64,000 bases of DNA, taken from contig CP099853.1 in assembly GCA_030062745.1 (NCBI GenBank), forward strand, positions 1 through 64,000, read 5' to 3'. Origin of the DNA: Capitulum mitella (Eukaryota; Arthropoda; Thecostraca; Pollicipedomorpha; Pollicipedidae). The notes beneath the pieces were generated by a model. That model made no database searches, was not told where the DNA came from, and saw only the letters and a program-made list of their open reading frames with translations. Shown here piece by piece: positions 44,701-55,310 of the stretch. The position numbers and the translations under genes were made by a program. Positions within the stretch are counted from its first letter, which is position 1. The number at the start of each line of letters is the position of its first letter.

Positions 44701-44990
44701 ACATGTGTAAATGCTATGCAATAGCTTGCTAACAGGATCATCGAATACGCTGCATTGTTTTCTACCATCCATACATTATTTCATTCATCCTGCACCTTAG
44801 TCCTGATTCTACCAGCTTCTGGATTGGTCGGACGTGTTTTTTTCTAGCTCCCGGTTTAAGTGTTAATTATGGCGTATCTGTGTACAGCTGGCGTTAGCGA
44901 AGCTTGTGAAAGATTACTGGATCATTAGCGATCATTTTTGGTGCTGTTTGGGATGTGAATAATTTTCCCAGCAGGATATTTGTCGTAAAA
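41783..44990 (+). repeat. Dispersed repeat hosting a TTAA element
   Basis: About 42060-42790 and 44013-44150 match 58490-59036 in reverse orientation, so this is a repeated sequence. A frame at 42476-42739 (...FVSPRNQLMDAPGLR...) is also readable on the minus strand at 58623-58805, including FVSPRNQLMDA. That hints at an old transposon-encoded or host protein fragment I cannot identify. 44150-44990 shows nothing recognisable. Confidence 0.5.
42795..44008 (+). mobile_element. TTAA-flanked non-autonomous element, family 1, copy 4
   Basis: It starts after TTAA (42791-42794) with CCCGTCCCCGACTGGG and ends GGTCGTGCGCGGG before TGAA (44009-44012), a mutated TTAA. The related locus near 58618 carries a single TTAA at exactly this point (CATCATTCC-TTAA-GATCATTCTGG in reverse), an empty site. 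It is 1214 bp and non-coding. Confidence 0.92.
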
Positions 44991-44995
44991 TCTAA

Positions 44996-47900
44996 GTGGT
45001 TTTCCAGTCTTCGGCGAATCATTTGTCATTGCCGTTCCCGATATTTTTTTGTCCTTGTGCGCAATTTTTGACAATTAAGAATGTGACGTTTGTTGTCGAG
45101 TGCTCGACTGACCGGGCTTACATCAACGGCTTGGCAATCATCATCAACGAACTGCTTTACTATATGCTAAACGAGATTGATAGTGTAACCCAAAATGCAC
45201 TCGGTCGCCTGATCAATGAAAAGTTTAACGAGGAGAAAATTGAGACGTCTAAAACACTGCTCTGCACTCATGTTGATGGCACTGAAAGCTGAGAACAGAC
45301 GTGGTCAGAACAAAAACTTCTGAAAAAAATCGTGATATTTTCAAGACGATCACTGAGTGCGGCCGTGTTACCTCACCGAGATTTGTAGCCCTGAATCTCT
45401 CAAAGCTGCCACCAATGTCCATCGACTGCACTGATGTCACTGCTTTAATGCACAAGCAGCAACTGTTGTACATGTAAATTAGTCAGGTGAACAAGTTGGT
45501 GAATGGCCTTCTCAAGGTGAGCGTGAGGACATCCCGGAGAGTTGAGACCGTGCTATTGTAACTCTAAATAGCGACGAATCCGCAGATACCAGGGCCAGTG
45601 TAAGGATGGTCTCTGAGACTTGTTCGAGACGGAAGACTCCCAGAGACTCGTTGGGAACGGCCCCCTCAACTCGTGGACCCGTCGCGTGGTCCTGTAGAGC
45701 TGGTCCCGGGGACCGCGGTGCGGGCCCGCGGGGACGACGCGACGACACTGGTGATGATGGCGCTGCCTCATATGCAGCAGTCGCTGCGGCCCCGTCCCTA
45801 ATGACGGAGGACGGACTGTGGAGAACAAAGCAAAGCGAGACAGGGTCCAAGCAAACACAACAGCCAAGATAAAATTCGCTTGCAGTAACAGCGTGGTTGG
45901 TCTACACAAGACTGACACAATCAAGGCCATAAAAGTTGTCAAGCGCTTTGCCTTGTTCATCTCAAGGCGTTCACCTAAAACAGACACGGAAGGTCTACAG
46001 ACTTATGTGAAAGGCCAAGTCGGTGCCACTGAGGTTGAAACAACACAACTGAAAACGAGGTTCAACACATATGAGTCCTATAGATTGGGTATCTTAGCCC
46101 GTCTGTGAGCGACTTACTTGATCCTAAAATCTGGGCCTGAGTTCTTCTTGTCCGACAATTTTTCCCAAGAAATCAGAACCTGCGTCTCCAGAAACCAGGA
46201 GCAGAGTAACTGTATGAGTATGTATTACTGTCAACTTGCCATGCGAGTGCTGTTATGTACTTCCTGACATATCAGCTTCTTGAAAATAGTTCATCCTGCT
46301 GTCAGTCATTAAAACGAAGTGCCGTAGGAATCCTACTGCTCTGTAATGGATCCGATGCCATTTTCTTGCTAGAACATTGGTTATTTCCCTCGGATCTCCC
46401 AGCTCTAAATAGCTTTCATTCAGAATTCATGTTTTTTGGAATCTCCTCAAAGAATATTTCTGATGGGGTACTAATGGGACGGTCATGAGGTGGGGTTCCT
46501 GTGACGTGGAGGAAACATCTAGCTTCAATAATGAAACCAGTCACTTTTGGTAATTACAGAATAATTGGGTTAGAAGGCAACTTTGAGAACATTAAAATGC
46601 TATTGTTGGGCGTGTATTTGCCATACAATTTTCATGGAAATTTTCGACAATATTTATTCTGTTTGGGCAAAATCACGACAATATCTCAAGAGTTCGACTA
46701 CCCTCATGTTTGCGTCCTTGGCGACTTCAGTGCGGATATTGATATACAAATTGCCTTTGGCTATGAGTTGATGGACTTTTGTCGAGAATCTGAGCTGATC
46801 ACAGCTGATTCAATGTATTTCGCTAAAGGGTCGGTAACGCATGTCAATGATGGATTCGGCACAGCGTCATTGATCAGTTGTGTGTTCCTGGGATTTTTAT
46901 GGGCTTATTTAAAGCATTTGCATTTGTTATTCCACAGTTAGCTTTGCCCATTTCCTCATGTCCGGTATAGTATTCATTTCAAGTTAATCAGAGAAGGCAG
47001 TTGCAGTCGCATCGGAGAGATCTTTTAATTGGGCAATCCACTGGTCATCTGTGGATCAGATTGGTCGGGAAGTGTGTACCACTGGCGTTGAAGAACGACT
47101 GAATGCCATTCATGTTCCATTATATGTTTTGCACTGTCAGTGAGGTTCCTGGGACCATTACTGGTAAGCCTAGGGATGACTATATTTATAGTCAGTTACG
47201 TGTGGCCAAATCCTGTTTTAAATTCGCACTGCGATGTTGTATTAGAAATGAGAAGAACCTCCTGGCTAAATCGTTGGCTGAGAAATTCTCCAGTAACCCC
47301 TTTCGATATTGCCTCATTTGGAAAGAAGTCAAAAACTTAATAGTTCTCGTCCTCTGGCGTCTGCAGTCGGCGGTGCCAGCGGGCCTGAGAACACCGGACG
47401 CACGTGGAAAGATCGTTTCTCGGATGTCCTGAACTCGGTCTCCGATCAGTGTGTTAAGAGCTCTGTCATGTCGAGACTTAATGAAAATTCAGATGCCTCG
47501 ATCAATGTGAGTGTTCATGAGATATCGAACTCCACACGTGACCTGACATCAGGCCGAGCTAGTGGACATGATCGATCAACGGCTGATGGTCATTTTGCTG
47601 CTGATGGTCATTTCTGCGGGACATTTTAAATTTGCTGGCCACTCATGCGCTACGCACCTGTGTATATGTTTCTCGATGATGCTTAAGCGTGGCCACTTGC
47701 CCTCTGGTCTTACCAAAGTGTTCTAGTTAGTTTTACCAAATAGTTCCAATACTAGAGGAAGAAACGGGAATATTTCGGACAAGGACAATTATAGACCTAT
47801 TGCGTTAGCGAGCGTCACTTAAAAGATACAAGAAACTGTGATCTTAAGGAAGTGTCTTTGCACAAGTGATCATCGGCTTGGTTTCAGATCGGGTAATTCT

Positions 47901-48526
47901 GTGATTATGGCTAGTTATGCCGCCAAAGAAATACATGAGTATTATCTACGCAGCAGCAGTCCTATGCTTGCTTTCTTGATGCTAGAAAGGTATTTGATTG
48001 AGTTAACCAATGTAAACTTTTTGACAAACTGCTCGGAAAGAGTATAAATGTACATATGGTTAGGATGCTCACTTCGTGGTACACTTTCCAACTGTTCCAT
48101 ATTCATTGGGGCAACTTTGACACTGATGGTTTTACCGTGTCAAAGGCTGTTCGTAAGGGTGAAATGTTGTCGGCGTTTTTATATGATTTTTACACTGGTA
48201 TATTGTTCTCGGCTCTTGACAGCACTGATACGGTTTGCCACTGCCTGGGCTGCATGAATCATATCGCGTATGCCGACGATATGGTTCTCCTCTCGCCGTC
48301 ACCTGTCGGTTTGCAATCTTTGCTGTATACATGTCAGAAATTTGCCAAAGAGCGTGATGTAATTTACAATGCAAAGAAGACTGTGTGCATGGTTATGCGA
48401 TCTAAGGTGTTTAAGAACATGATGTTACTACAGCTTACATTGTGTGATGTACAGTTAGCATACTTTTACGAATATAAATGACTTGGCTTCTTTCTGTCGG
48501 TTGCGTCACGTGGCAGCTCTGAGATT
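44996..48526 (+). mobile_element. LINE with RRM-like ORF1, APE endonuclease and RT, degenerate
   Basis: ORF1 pieces: 44996-45292; a LSKLPPMSIDCTDVTALM block at about 45396-45450; an SYAAVAAA linker at about 45770; and an RRM-like segment (RFALFISRRSP, then TRFNTYESYRLGIL; 45850-46108). Endonuclease from about 46255 (LLEHWLFPSDLPAL; CVLGDFSADID near 46710), with a TGA at 46486 replacing part of the GRPYGG motif. The linker is 47140-47460. RT: DNYRPIALASV at about 47785, AVRKGEMLSAFLY at about 48150, YADD at 48269-48280. Clade is uncertain (CR1/RTE-like features). Frames shift repeatedly, so it is dead. Confidence 0.8.
45386..47900 (+). repeat. Left arm of a 2.5 kb inverted repeat
   Basis: It is the reverse complement of 48539-51075 with only scattered substitutions and one short insertion (near 48760 in the right arm). 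It carries LINE ORF1, endonuclease and the start of RT. The spacer is 638 bp. Confidence 0.92.
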
Positions 48527-48538
48527 AGAATTAGAATT

Positions 48539-51075
48539 AGAATTACCCGATCTGAAACCAAGCCGATGATCACTTGTGCAAAGACACTTCCTTAAGATCA
48601 CAGTTTCTTGTATCTTTTAAGTGACGCTCGCTAACGCAATAGGTCTATAATTGTCCTTGTCCGAAATATTTCCGTTTCTTCCTCTAGTATTGGAACTATT
48701 TGGTAAAACTAACTGGAACAGTTTGGTAAGACCAGAGGGCAAGTGGCCACGCATGATGCATGGTCATGATGATGCATTTGCATCATCGAGAAACATATAC
48801 ACAGGTGCGTAGCGCATGAGTGGCCAGCAAATTTAAAATGTCCCGCAGAAATGACCATCAGCAGCAAAATGACCATCAGCCGTTGATCGATCATGTCCAC
48901 TAGCTCGGCCGGATGTCAGGTCACGTGTGGAGTTCGATATCTCATGAACACTCACATTGATCGAGGCATCTGAATTTTCATTAAGTCTCGACATGACAGA
49001 GCTCTTAACACACTGATCGGAGACCGAGTTCAGGACATCCGAGAAACGATCTTTCCACGTGCGTCTTGTGTTCTCAGGCCCGCTGGCACCGCCGACTGCA
49101 GACGCCAGAGGACGAGAACTATTAAGTTTTTACTTCTTTCCAAATGAGGTAATATCGAAAGGGGTTACTGGAGAATTTCTCAGCCAACGATTTAGCCAGG
49201 AGGTTCTTCTCATTCCTAATACACCATCGCAGTGCGAATTTAAAACAGGATTTGGCCACACGTAACTGACTATAAATATAGTCATCCCTAGGCTTACCAG
49301 TAATGGTCCCAGGAACCTCACTGACAGTGCAAAACATACAATGGAACATGAATGGCATTCAGTCGTTCTTCAACGCCAGTGGTACACACTTCCCGACCAA
49401 TCTGATCCACAGATGACCAGTGGATTGCCCAATGAAAAGATCTGTCCGGTGCGACTGCAACTGCCTTCTCTGATTGACTTGAAATGAATAATACGCCGGA
49501 CATGAGGAAATGGGCAAAGCTAACTATGGAATAACAAATGCAAATGCTTTAAATAAGCCCATAAAAATCCCAGGAACACACAACTGATCAATGACTCTGT
49601 GCCGAATCCATCATTGACATGCGTTATCGACCCTTTAGCGAAATATATTGAATCAGCTGTGATCAGCTCAGATTCTCGACAAAAGTCCATCAACTCATAG
49701 CCAAAAGCAATTTGTATATCAATATTCGCACTGAAGTCGCCAAGGACGCAAACATGAGGGGAGTCGAACTCTTGAGATATTGTCGTGATTTTGCCCAAAC
49801 AGAATAAATATTGTCGAAAATTGCTATGAAAATTGTATGGCAAATACACGTCCATCAATAGCATTTTAATGTTCTCAAAGTTGCCTTCTAACCCAATTAT
49901 TCTGTAATTACCAAAAGTGACTGGTTTCATTATTGAAGCTAGATGTTTCCTCCACGTCACGGGAACCCCACCTCATGACCGTCCCATTAGTACCCCATCA
50001 GAAATATTCTTTGAGGAGATTTCAAAAAACATGAATTCTGAATGAAAGCTATTTAGAGCTGGGAGATCCGAGGGAAATAACCAATGTTCTAGCAAGAAAA
50101 TGGCATCGGATCCATTACAGAGCAGTAGGATTCCTACGGCACTTCGTTTTAATGATTGACAGCAGGATGAACTATTTTCAAGAAGCTGATATGTCAGGAA
50201 GTACATAACAGCACTCGCATGGTAAGTTGACAGTAATACATACTCATACAGTTACTCTGCTCCTGGTTTTTGGAGACGCAGGTTCTGATTTCTTGGGAAA
50301 AATTGTCGGACAAGAAGAACTCAGGCCCAGATTTTAGGATCAAGTAAGTCGCTCACAGACGGGCTAAGATACCCAATCTATAGGACTCATATGTGTTGAA
50401 CCTCGTTTTCAGTTGTGTTGTTTCAACCTCAGTGGCACCGACTTGGCCTTTCACATAAGTCTGTAGACCTTCCGTGTCTGTTTTAGGTGAACGCCTTGAG
50501 ATGAACAAGGCAAAGCGCTTGACAACTTTTATGGCCTTGATTGTGTCAGTCTTGTGTAGACCAACCACGCTGTTACTGGAAGCGAATTTTATCTTGGCTG
50601 TTGTGTTTGCTTGGACCCTGTCTGGCTTTGCTTTGTTCTCCACAGTCCGTCCTCCGTCATTAGGGACGGGGCCGCAGCGACTGCTGCATATGAGGCAGCG
50701 CCATCATCACCAGTGTCGTCGCGTCGTCCCCGCGGGCCCGAACCGCGGTCCCCGGGACCAGCTCTACAGGACCACGCGACGGGTCCACGAGTTGAGGGGG
50801 CCGTTCCCAACGAGTCTCTGGGAGTCTTCCGTCTCGAACAAGTCTCAGAGACCATCCTTACACTGGCCCTGGTATCTGCGGATTCGTCGCTATTTAGAGT
50901 TACAATAGCACGGTCTCAACTCTCCGGGATGTCCTCACGCTCACCTTGAGAAGGCCATTCACCAACTTGTTCACCTGACTAATTTACATGTACAACAGTT
51001 GCTGCTTGCGCATTAAAGCAGTGACATCAGTGCAGTCGATGGACATTGGTGGCAGCTTTGAGAGATTCAGGGCTA
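48539..51075 (-). repeat. Right arm of a 2.5 kb inverted repeat (inverted LINE copy)
   Basis: It carries the same LINE segment inverted, including the same premature stop in the GR-stop-GG endonuclease motif (about 49975). The copy was therefore made after the element had decayed. The left junction is marked by three AGAATT-type units (48526-48545). The right junction runs into a GATGATGCA-AA-TGCATCATC palindrome (about 51077-51096). Confidence 0.92.
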
Positions 51076-51106
51076 TGATGATGCAAATGCATCATCTCGA
51101 TCGATC

Positions 51107-52260
51107 GGACAATTATAGACCTATTGCGTTAGCGAGCGTCACTTAAAAGATACAAGAAACTGTGATCTTAAGGAAGTGTCTTTGCACAAGTGATCATCGG
51201 CTTGGTTTCAGATCGGGTAATTCTGTGATTATGGCTAGTTATGCCGCCAAAGAAATACCTGAGTATTATCTACGCAGCAACAGTCCTGTGCTTGCTTTCC
51301 TGATGCTAGAAAGGTATTTGATCGAGTTAACCAATGTAAACTTTTTGACATACTGCTCGGAAAGAGTATAAGTGTACATATAGTTAGGATGCTCACTTCG
51401 TACACTTCCCAACTATTCCATATTCATTGGGGCAACTTTGACACTAATGGTTTTACCTTGTCAAAGGCTGTTCGTCAGGGTGAAATGTTGTCGGCGTTTT
51501 TATATGATTTTTACACTGGTATATTGTTCTCGGCTCTTGACAGCACTGATACGGTTTGCCACTGCCTGGGCTGCATGAATCATATCGCGTATGCCGACGA
51601 TATGGTTCTCCTCTCGCCGTCACCTGTCGGTTTGCAATCTTTGCTGTATACATGTGAGAAATTTGCCAAAGAGCGTGATGTAATTTACAATGCAAAGAAG
51701 ACTGTGTGCATGGTTATGCGATCTAAGGTGTTTAAGAACATGATGTTACTACAGCTTACATTGTGTGATGTACAGTTAGCATACTTTTACGAATAATAAA
51801 TGACTTGGCTTCTTTCTGTCGGTTGCGTCACGTGGCAGCTCTGAGATTCGCCAGCTATATCGTCTTTTATGCTCCCGCACGAATCCTCATATACGCAGGT
51901 TTTTCATGTCTTCCTACTTAATCAAAAAGTGTTTATTTCCGACATATTGCTCCACTGTACATTGTGTTCACCTACGGCGCATGTATAACGCGACACTTCT
52001 TGGGAAGTTCAAGGTGTGTCTGAACAATGCATAGTTTGTCGCTATGGAAGATTTTGTAGTTTTCCGAAATGTATGTCAGAACGTGTTGCCAACTACGGCA
52101 CTATGTATAGAAGAGCGACTTGGGAAAGGCCTCCGCGCTGCGTGCCATCGTGTCATGACGACATTCGCTGGTAGTGCTTTGGAAAAACACTTGTTGCTTA
52201 CGATATCATTGAACCGGGTGTTACTCACCCTGTCAGGTGATTACCTTGGGATGTGAATTG
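51107..52260 (+). mobile_element. Second RT segment of the same LINE, continuing to the 3' end
   Basis: 51107-51848 repeats 47783-48526 directly. It carries AVRQGEMLSAFLY and YADD at 51590-51601, with the Gln that is Lys in the first copy. Unlike the first copy it continues: SSYLIKKCLFPTYCSTVHC (about 51910-51965) and LLGKFKVCLNNA (about 51990-52030) are the post-RT C-terminal region of LINEs of this type. The element seems to end before the CT microsatellite at 52283. Confidence 0.75.
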
Positions 52261-52282
52261 GAACATGAGTCTGTAAATACAT

Positions 52283-52284
52283 TG

Positions 52285-52337
<53 letters not shown>
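52283..52337 (+). repeat. CT microsatellite, possible LINE 3' tail
   Basis: A pure CT run of about 50 bp lies directly after the LINE C-terminal region. Some LINE clades end in microsatellite-like tails, so this may be the element's 3' end. It may equally be an independent repeat. Confidence 0.85.
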
Positions 52338-52630
52338 TTTTAATGAGATCCTGAGCGTTTCTGTTACGCCCGTCTACCCGTTTGCGAAAGGATACTTTTC
52401 GCCACTGGATGCAGGCTTTTCAATTTTGAGACTTCTCGCACATTCCGTCGTTAACCACAGGAAATCCTCCCCAACCTATTCCCCTTTCTCTCTGTCTTTT
52501 CTATTACTAACAAACCGGTGGATACGACACACACGACACACCTGGACGTCATCCGGCGGCCGCGGAGGGCCTGACGGGCGCTAGCGGATCAAGGGGGGTA
52601 TTCCGTGCGCCACCCTCTGGTTCAGAAGGG
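52338..52630. other. Intergenic, nothing recognised
   Basis: No gene or repeat supported. Confidence 0.4.
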
Positions 52631-52692
52631 GGCCAGCATATCTCACCCCCTTACGACTGTTGCCTGTCGTAAGGGGGTGAGATATGCCGGCC
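52631..52692. repeat. 27-bp-arm hairpin with 8-base loop
   Basis: The arms 52631-52657 and 52666-52692 are complementary with one mismatch (GGCCAGCATATC versus GGCCGGCATATC) around the loop TGTTGCCT. A third partial copy, CCCCTTACGACTGG, follows immediately. It could be a foldback element, a transcribed hairpin, or the centre of a palindromic rearrangement. Confidence 0.9.
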
Positions 52693-52699
52693 CCTTACG

Positions 52700-54020
52700 A
52701 CTGGATTATCGGGCTTTTTGATCTGTTGTCATGTCGATTCATGAATATTTTTTTGCAACACAAATCCTTCTTTGCGAAAATAGGATATACACCGCTCATT
52801 GTATTTCAAACATATACATGCCATAATTATGGACGCAAAAGTAGATGTGCGTAGTTTGGAGGGTTCTGTCCAACAAGCGGTGCTGATGTCACGTTATACT
52901 GTTTTCACTCTTCTCTGCCACTGCATGCTGTTCTGGTGATCAGAGATTATCTGTCGTCTTCAAACAGCCATTGATTAGCGCATGAACTGCAAGCTGTAAA
53001 AGCCAGCAGCTGTTAGCAGGAAGCGGACGAAACTGGAACAACCAGTGATTGCCGCTAAACTCAAGGTCCTGTGACAGCTGAACTGAAACAAGGTGGTTAT
53101 TGAGGGTTGCTTACTACGACGAAAGCGCATATATTGCGGTCGTTTTTTTAATGGGCTCGAGATCCTGTTAGGAGCAATATAGGACGTCGTAAATGCGCAG
53201 TCGACCCTTGGAGACTTCCTAAAATGGAAGAGAGGTTAGAAGTGGTAGGTATCCTCTATGCTGTATCCCGCGGATTTAATGATATTGTCCCTATACTGTG
53301 AAAAGCAGCGGGGGTATAGCATTGTTTTCGCAGGAAACTGAGATACATTTAACGAATTGCAATAAATTGCGGCTATGCGTTTGCATCTCTTGACCATTCA
53401 GTGCATAGATACACCTGTAATTAAGGGTTCACAGTGCAGGTTGCTATTAGAGATGGACTGCTAAAGAGAAATGTGCGAGGAAGGGTTAAACAATGGTACA
53501 AAATGAAATAACTTCAGTTTTGTATTATACCAAAGCTGATAATGGCATATAGGGCTGAACCGATTTTTTTAGCCTTGTGATGACCGCATTATTTCCGAAA
53601 AAGGCCATAGCCAGTAAACCCAGTACCCAAGCTGTGGGATTTTTGTTAACCAGAATTGTGAATTTCCGAAAAAAAAATCATGGAAATAAACCACCAACAA
53701 GATGCAGTGAAAACCATGCATTATTACCAATGTGCATGTAAATAAAAGCAGAGATGAATGGTGTATCTACGTACGTACACAGTGAGGGTGGGCTGCTCAG
53801 GACCGAAATCAGCAGGTGTGACTGAAAATAGCAGTAGGGGTGATTTTTGCAGAGGTGTAGCATTAAGGGTAATACTTACAAAGGTAAAGACAATTTTTAG
53901 AATCATCTTCAAACTAGTCTTCAAAATTCTGCAGGGAATCAGCTCGCGTCTGGCCATGAACCAAAACAACCTCAGACACATGCATGCGCTTTACACGACA
54001 ATTTTGAAAAGATACACCTC
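52700..54020. other. Intergenic, nothing firm
   Basis: Opposing open frames at 53678-54075 show no recognisable domain. No shared repeat was seen. Confidence 0.4.
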
Positions 54021-54029
54021 AATATTGCA

Positions 54030-54360
54030 AAAGGGAGTTACAGTCCTCTCCAAGACCTGTTATTTAAACAAATAACACAGAGGAAAGAAATGACACTATA
54101 TTAAATTACAGGCAGAGCTACACAAGATGCTACTTGGGTTATCTCCCATCCTATGACCACCTTTGCTCAAAATACAATTTTTAAGGGGCACTCATGGACA
54201 GATCCAGGCTGTAAAAGGGTGCCACGGTCGTCTCCAAGGCATGTTATTTAAAATAAATGACAAAGGAGGAGAGAACTGAAGTTTGATGACATGTTAATCA
54301 GAGCTACGCAAAATACTCTTGCTTATCCCTTCCCCTCCTTCCCCATCATCATGACCACCA
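54030..54360 (+). repeat. Diverged tandem duplication, ~183 bp
   Basis: Two units align, with cores TGTTATTTAAACAAATA (about 54058) and TGTTATTTAAAATAAAT (about 54241), and GCAGAGCTACACAAGATGCT versus CAGAGCTACGCAAAATACTC downstream. Non-coding. Confidence 0.5.
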
Positions 54361-54694
54361 ACTGATGTGCTTGATGTCGTCATCCTAGGACAGCTGCCAG
54401 AGACCTGGTCAGTGGTAATTTAATAGATAGTATCTCAATAGCTTTAACAGTTTGTGTTCCCACTTCGGTATTCTAGGCGCAGGCTTCCCACTTCTCATAA
54501 CTCCAGAAATCCGCGTAGTTGTCGGGCCATATTGGCACCAAAAGATGCGCAATGAAAAATAGCCCAATCCAAGTTGTGCACTTTTAAAACATTACAACTT
54601 CCCCAAAATAATCGCATGAAGCCAACGAGTCACCCACCGCTTGCACAACTAGCACGATCTCAAAGCACGGAGCATCTTCACGAGACAGATCAAC

Positions 54695-54795
54695 GACTTG
54701 ACCTGACCTGACCTGCCCACGGCCACACCCTGACGCCGCTTCCTAACGGCGTGACCTGACTTGGCCCGGCCTGACCTGACCTGACCTGGCTAGGA
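54695..54795 (-). repeat. ACCTG pentamer clusters
   Basis: Two runs of CCTGACCTGACCTG flank a GC-rich inner segment. The same pentamer occurs at about 23010 and inside TTAA elements (about 16490). Confidence 0.7.
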
Positions 54796-54856
54796 CCACC
54801 CCTGGCACCGCCCCTGATGACGTCATATGACCTCTCCGTGACCGGTGACTGACCTC

Positions 54857-54970
54857 TTAGGTGACCGCCGCCGACACGCTGGAGGTCAGGGGGAAGTGAC
54901 TCAGCACTACGTTTACGCTGTCGGCCAGCGGCGTTGCCGTCCGGTTCAGCGCCGCTGAGATCGTGTCCAC
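54857..54970 (-). CDS. Candidate terminal exon, unidentified
   Basis: On the minus strand a clean acceptor (TTGCGTTTCAG) at 54971 precedes a 37-codon frame starting VDTISAALNRTATPLADSV and ending SSVSAAVT with TAA at 54857. The residues look unlike the repeat-derived sequence upstream. No partner exon was found, so this is tentative. Confidence 0.25.
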   Translation of the reverse strand: MDTISAALNRTATPLADSVNVVLSHFPLTSSVSAAVT

Positions 54971-54989
54971 CTGAAACGCAACACGGACC

Positions 54990-55310
54990 GTCACAAGGGC
55001 AAACGTGGCCTTCAGGCGGGTACACAGACCGTCACACGGACACACGGGCCTTTTAGACGGGTACATGTGGCATTCGGATGGACACACGTGGACCTCAAAA
55101 GGGCGGGCACACGGGCCCTCAGACGGGCATAGGTGACTTTCAGACAGACAGTGGACCCTCAGGAGACCTTCAGACCGGCACAGGTGGCCTTCAGACAGGC
55201 ACACGAGACCTTCATACGGGCACACATATCCTTTCGACAGACGCACGTGGTTGTCAGAGAAGCACACATGCGAGGACACGGGAACACAAGTGGCCGTCAG
55301 CCGTGTGAGG
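54990..55310 (+). repeat. Degenerate minisatellite, ~20-27 bp units
   Basis: CACACGnGGCCTTCAGACGGG-like units recur about a dozen times. On the minus strand the array stays open and reads repeated CPSEG/CLSEG units. That is a repeat effect unless it is truly translated with the candidate exon at 54857. Confidence 0.75.
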
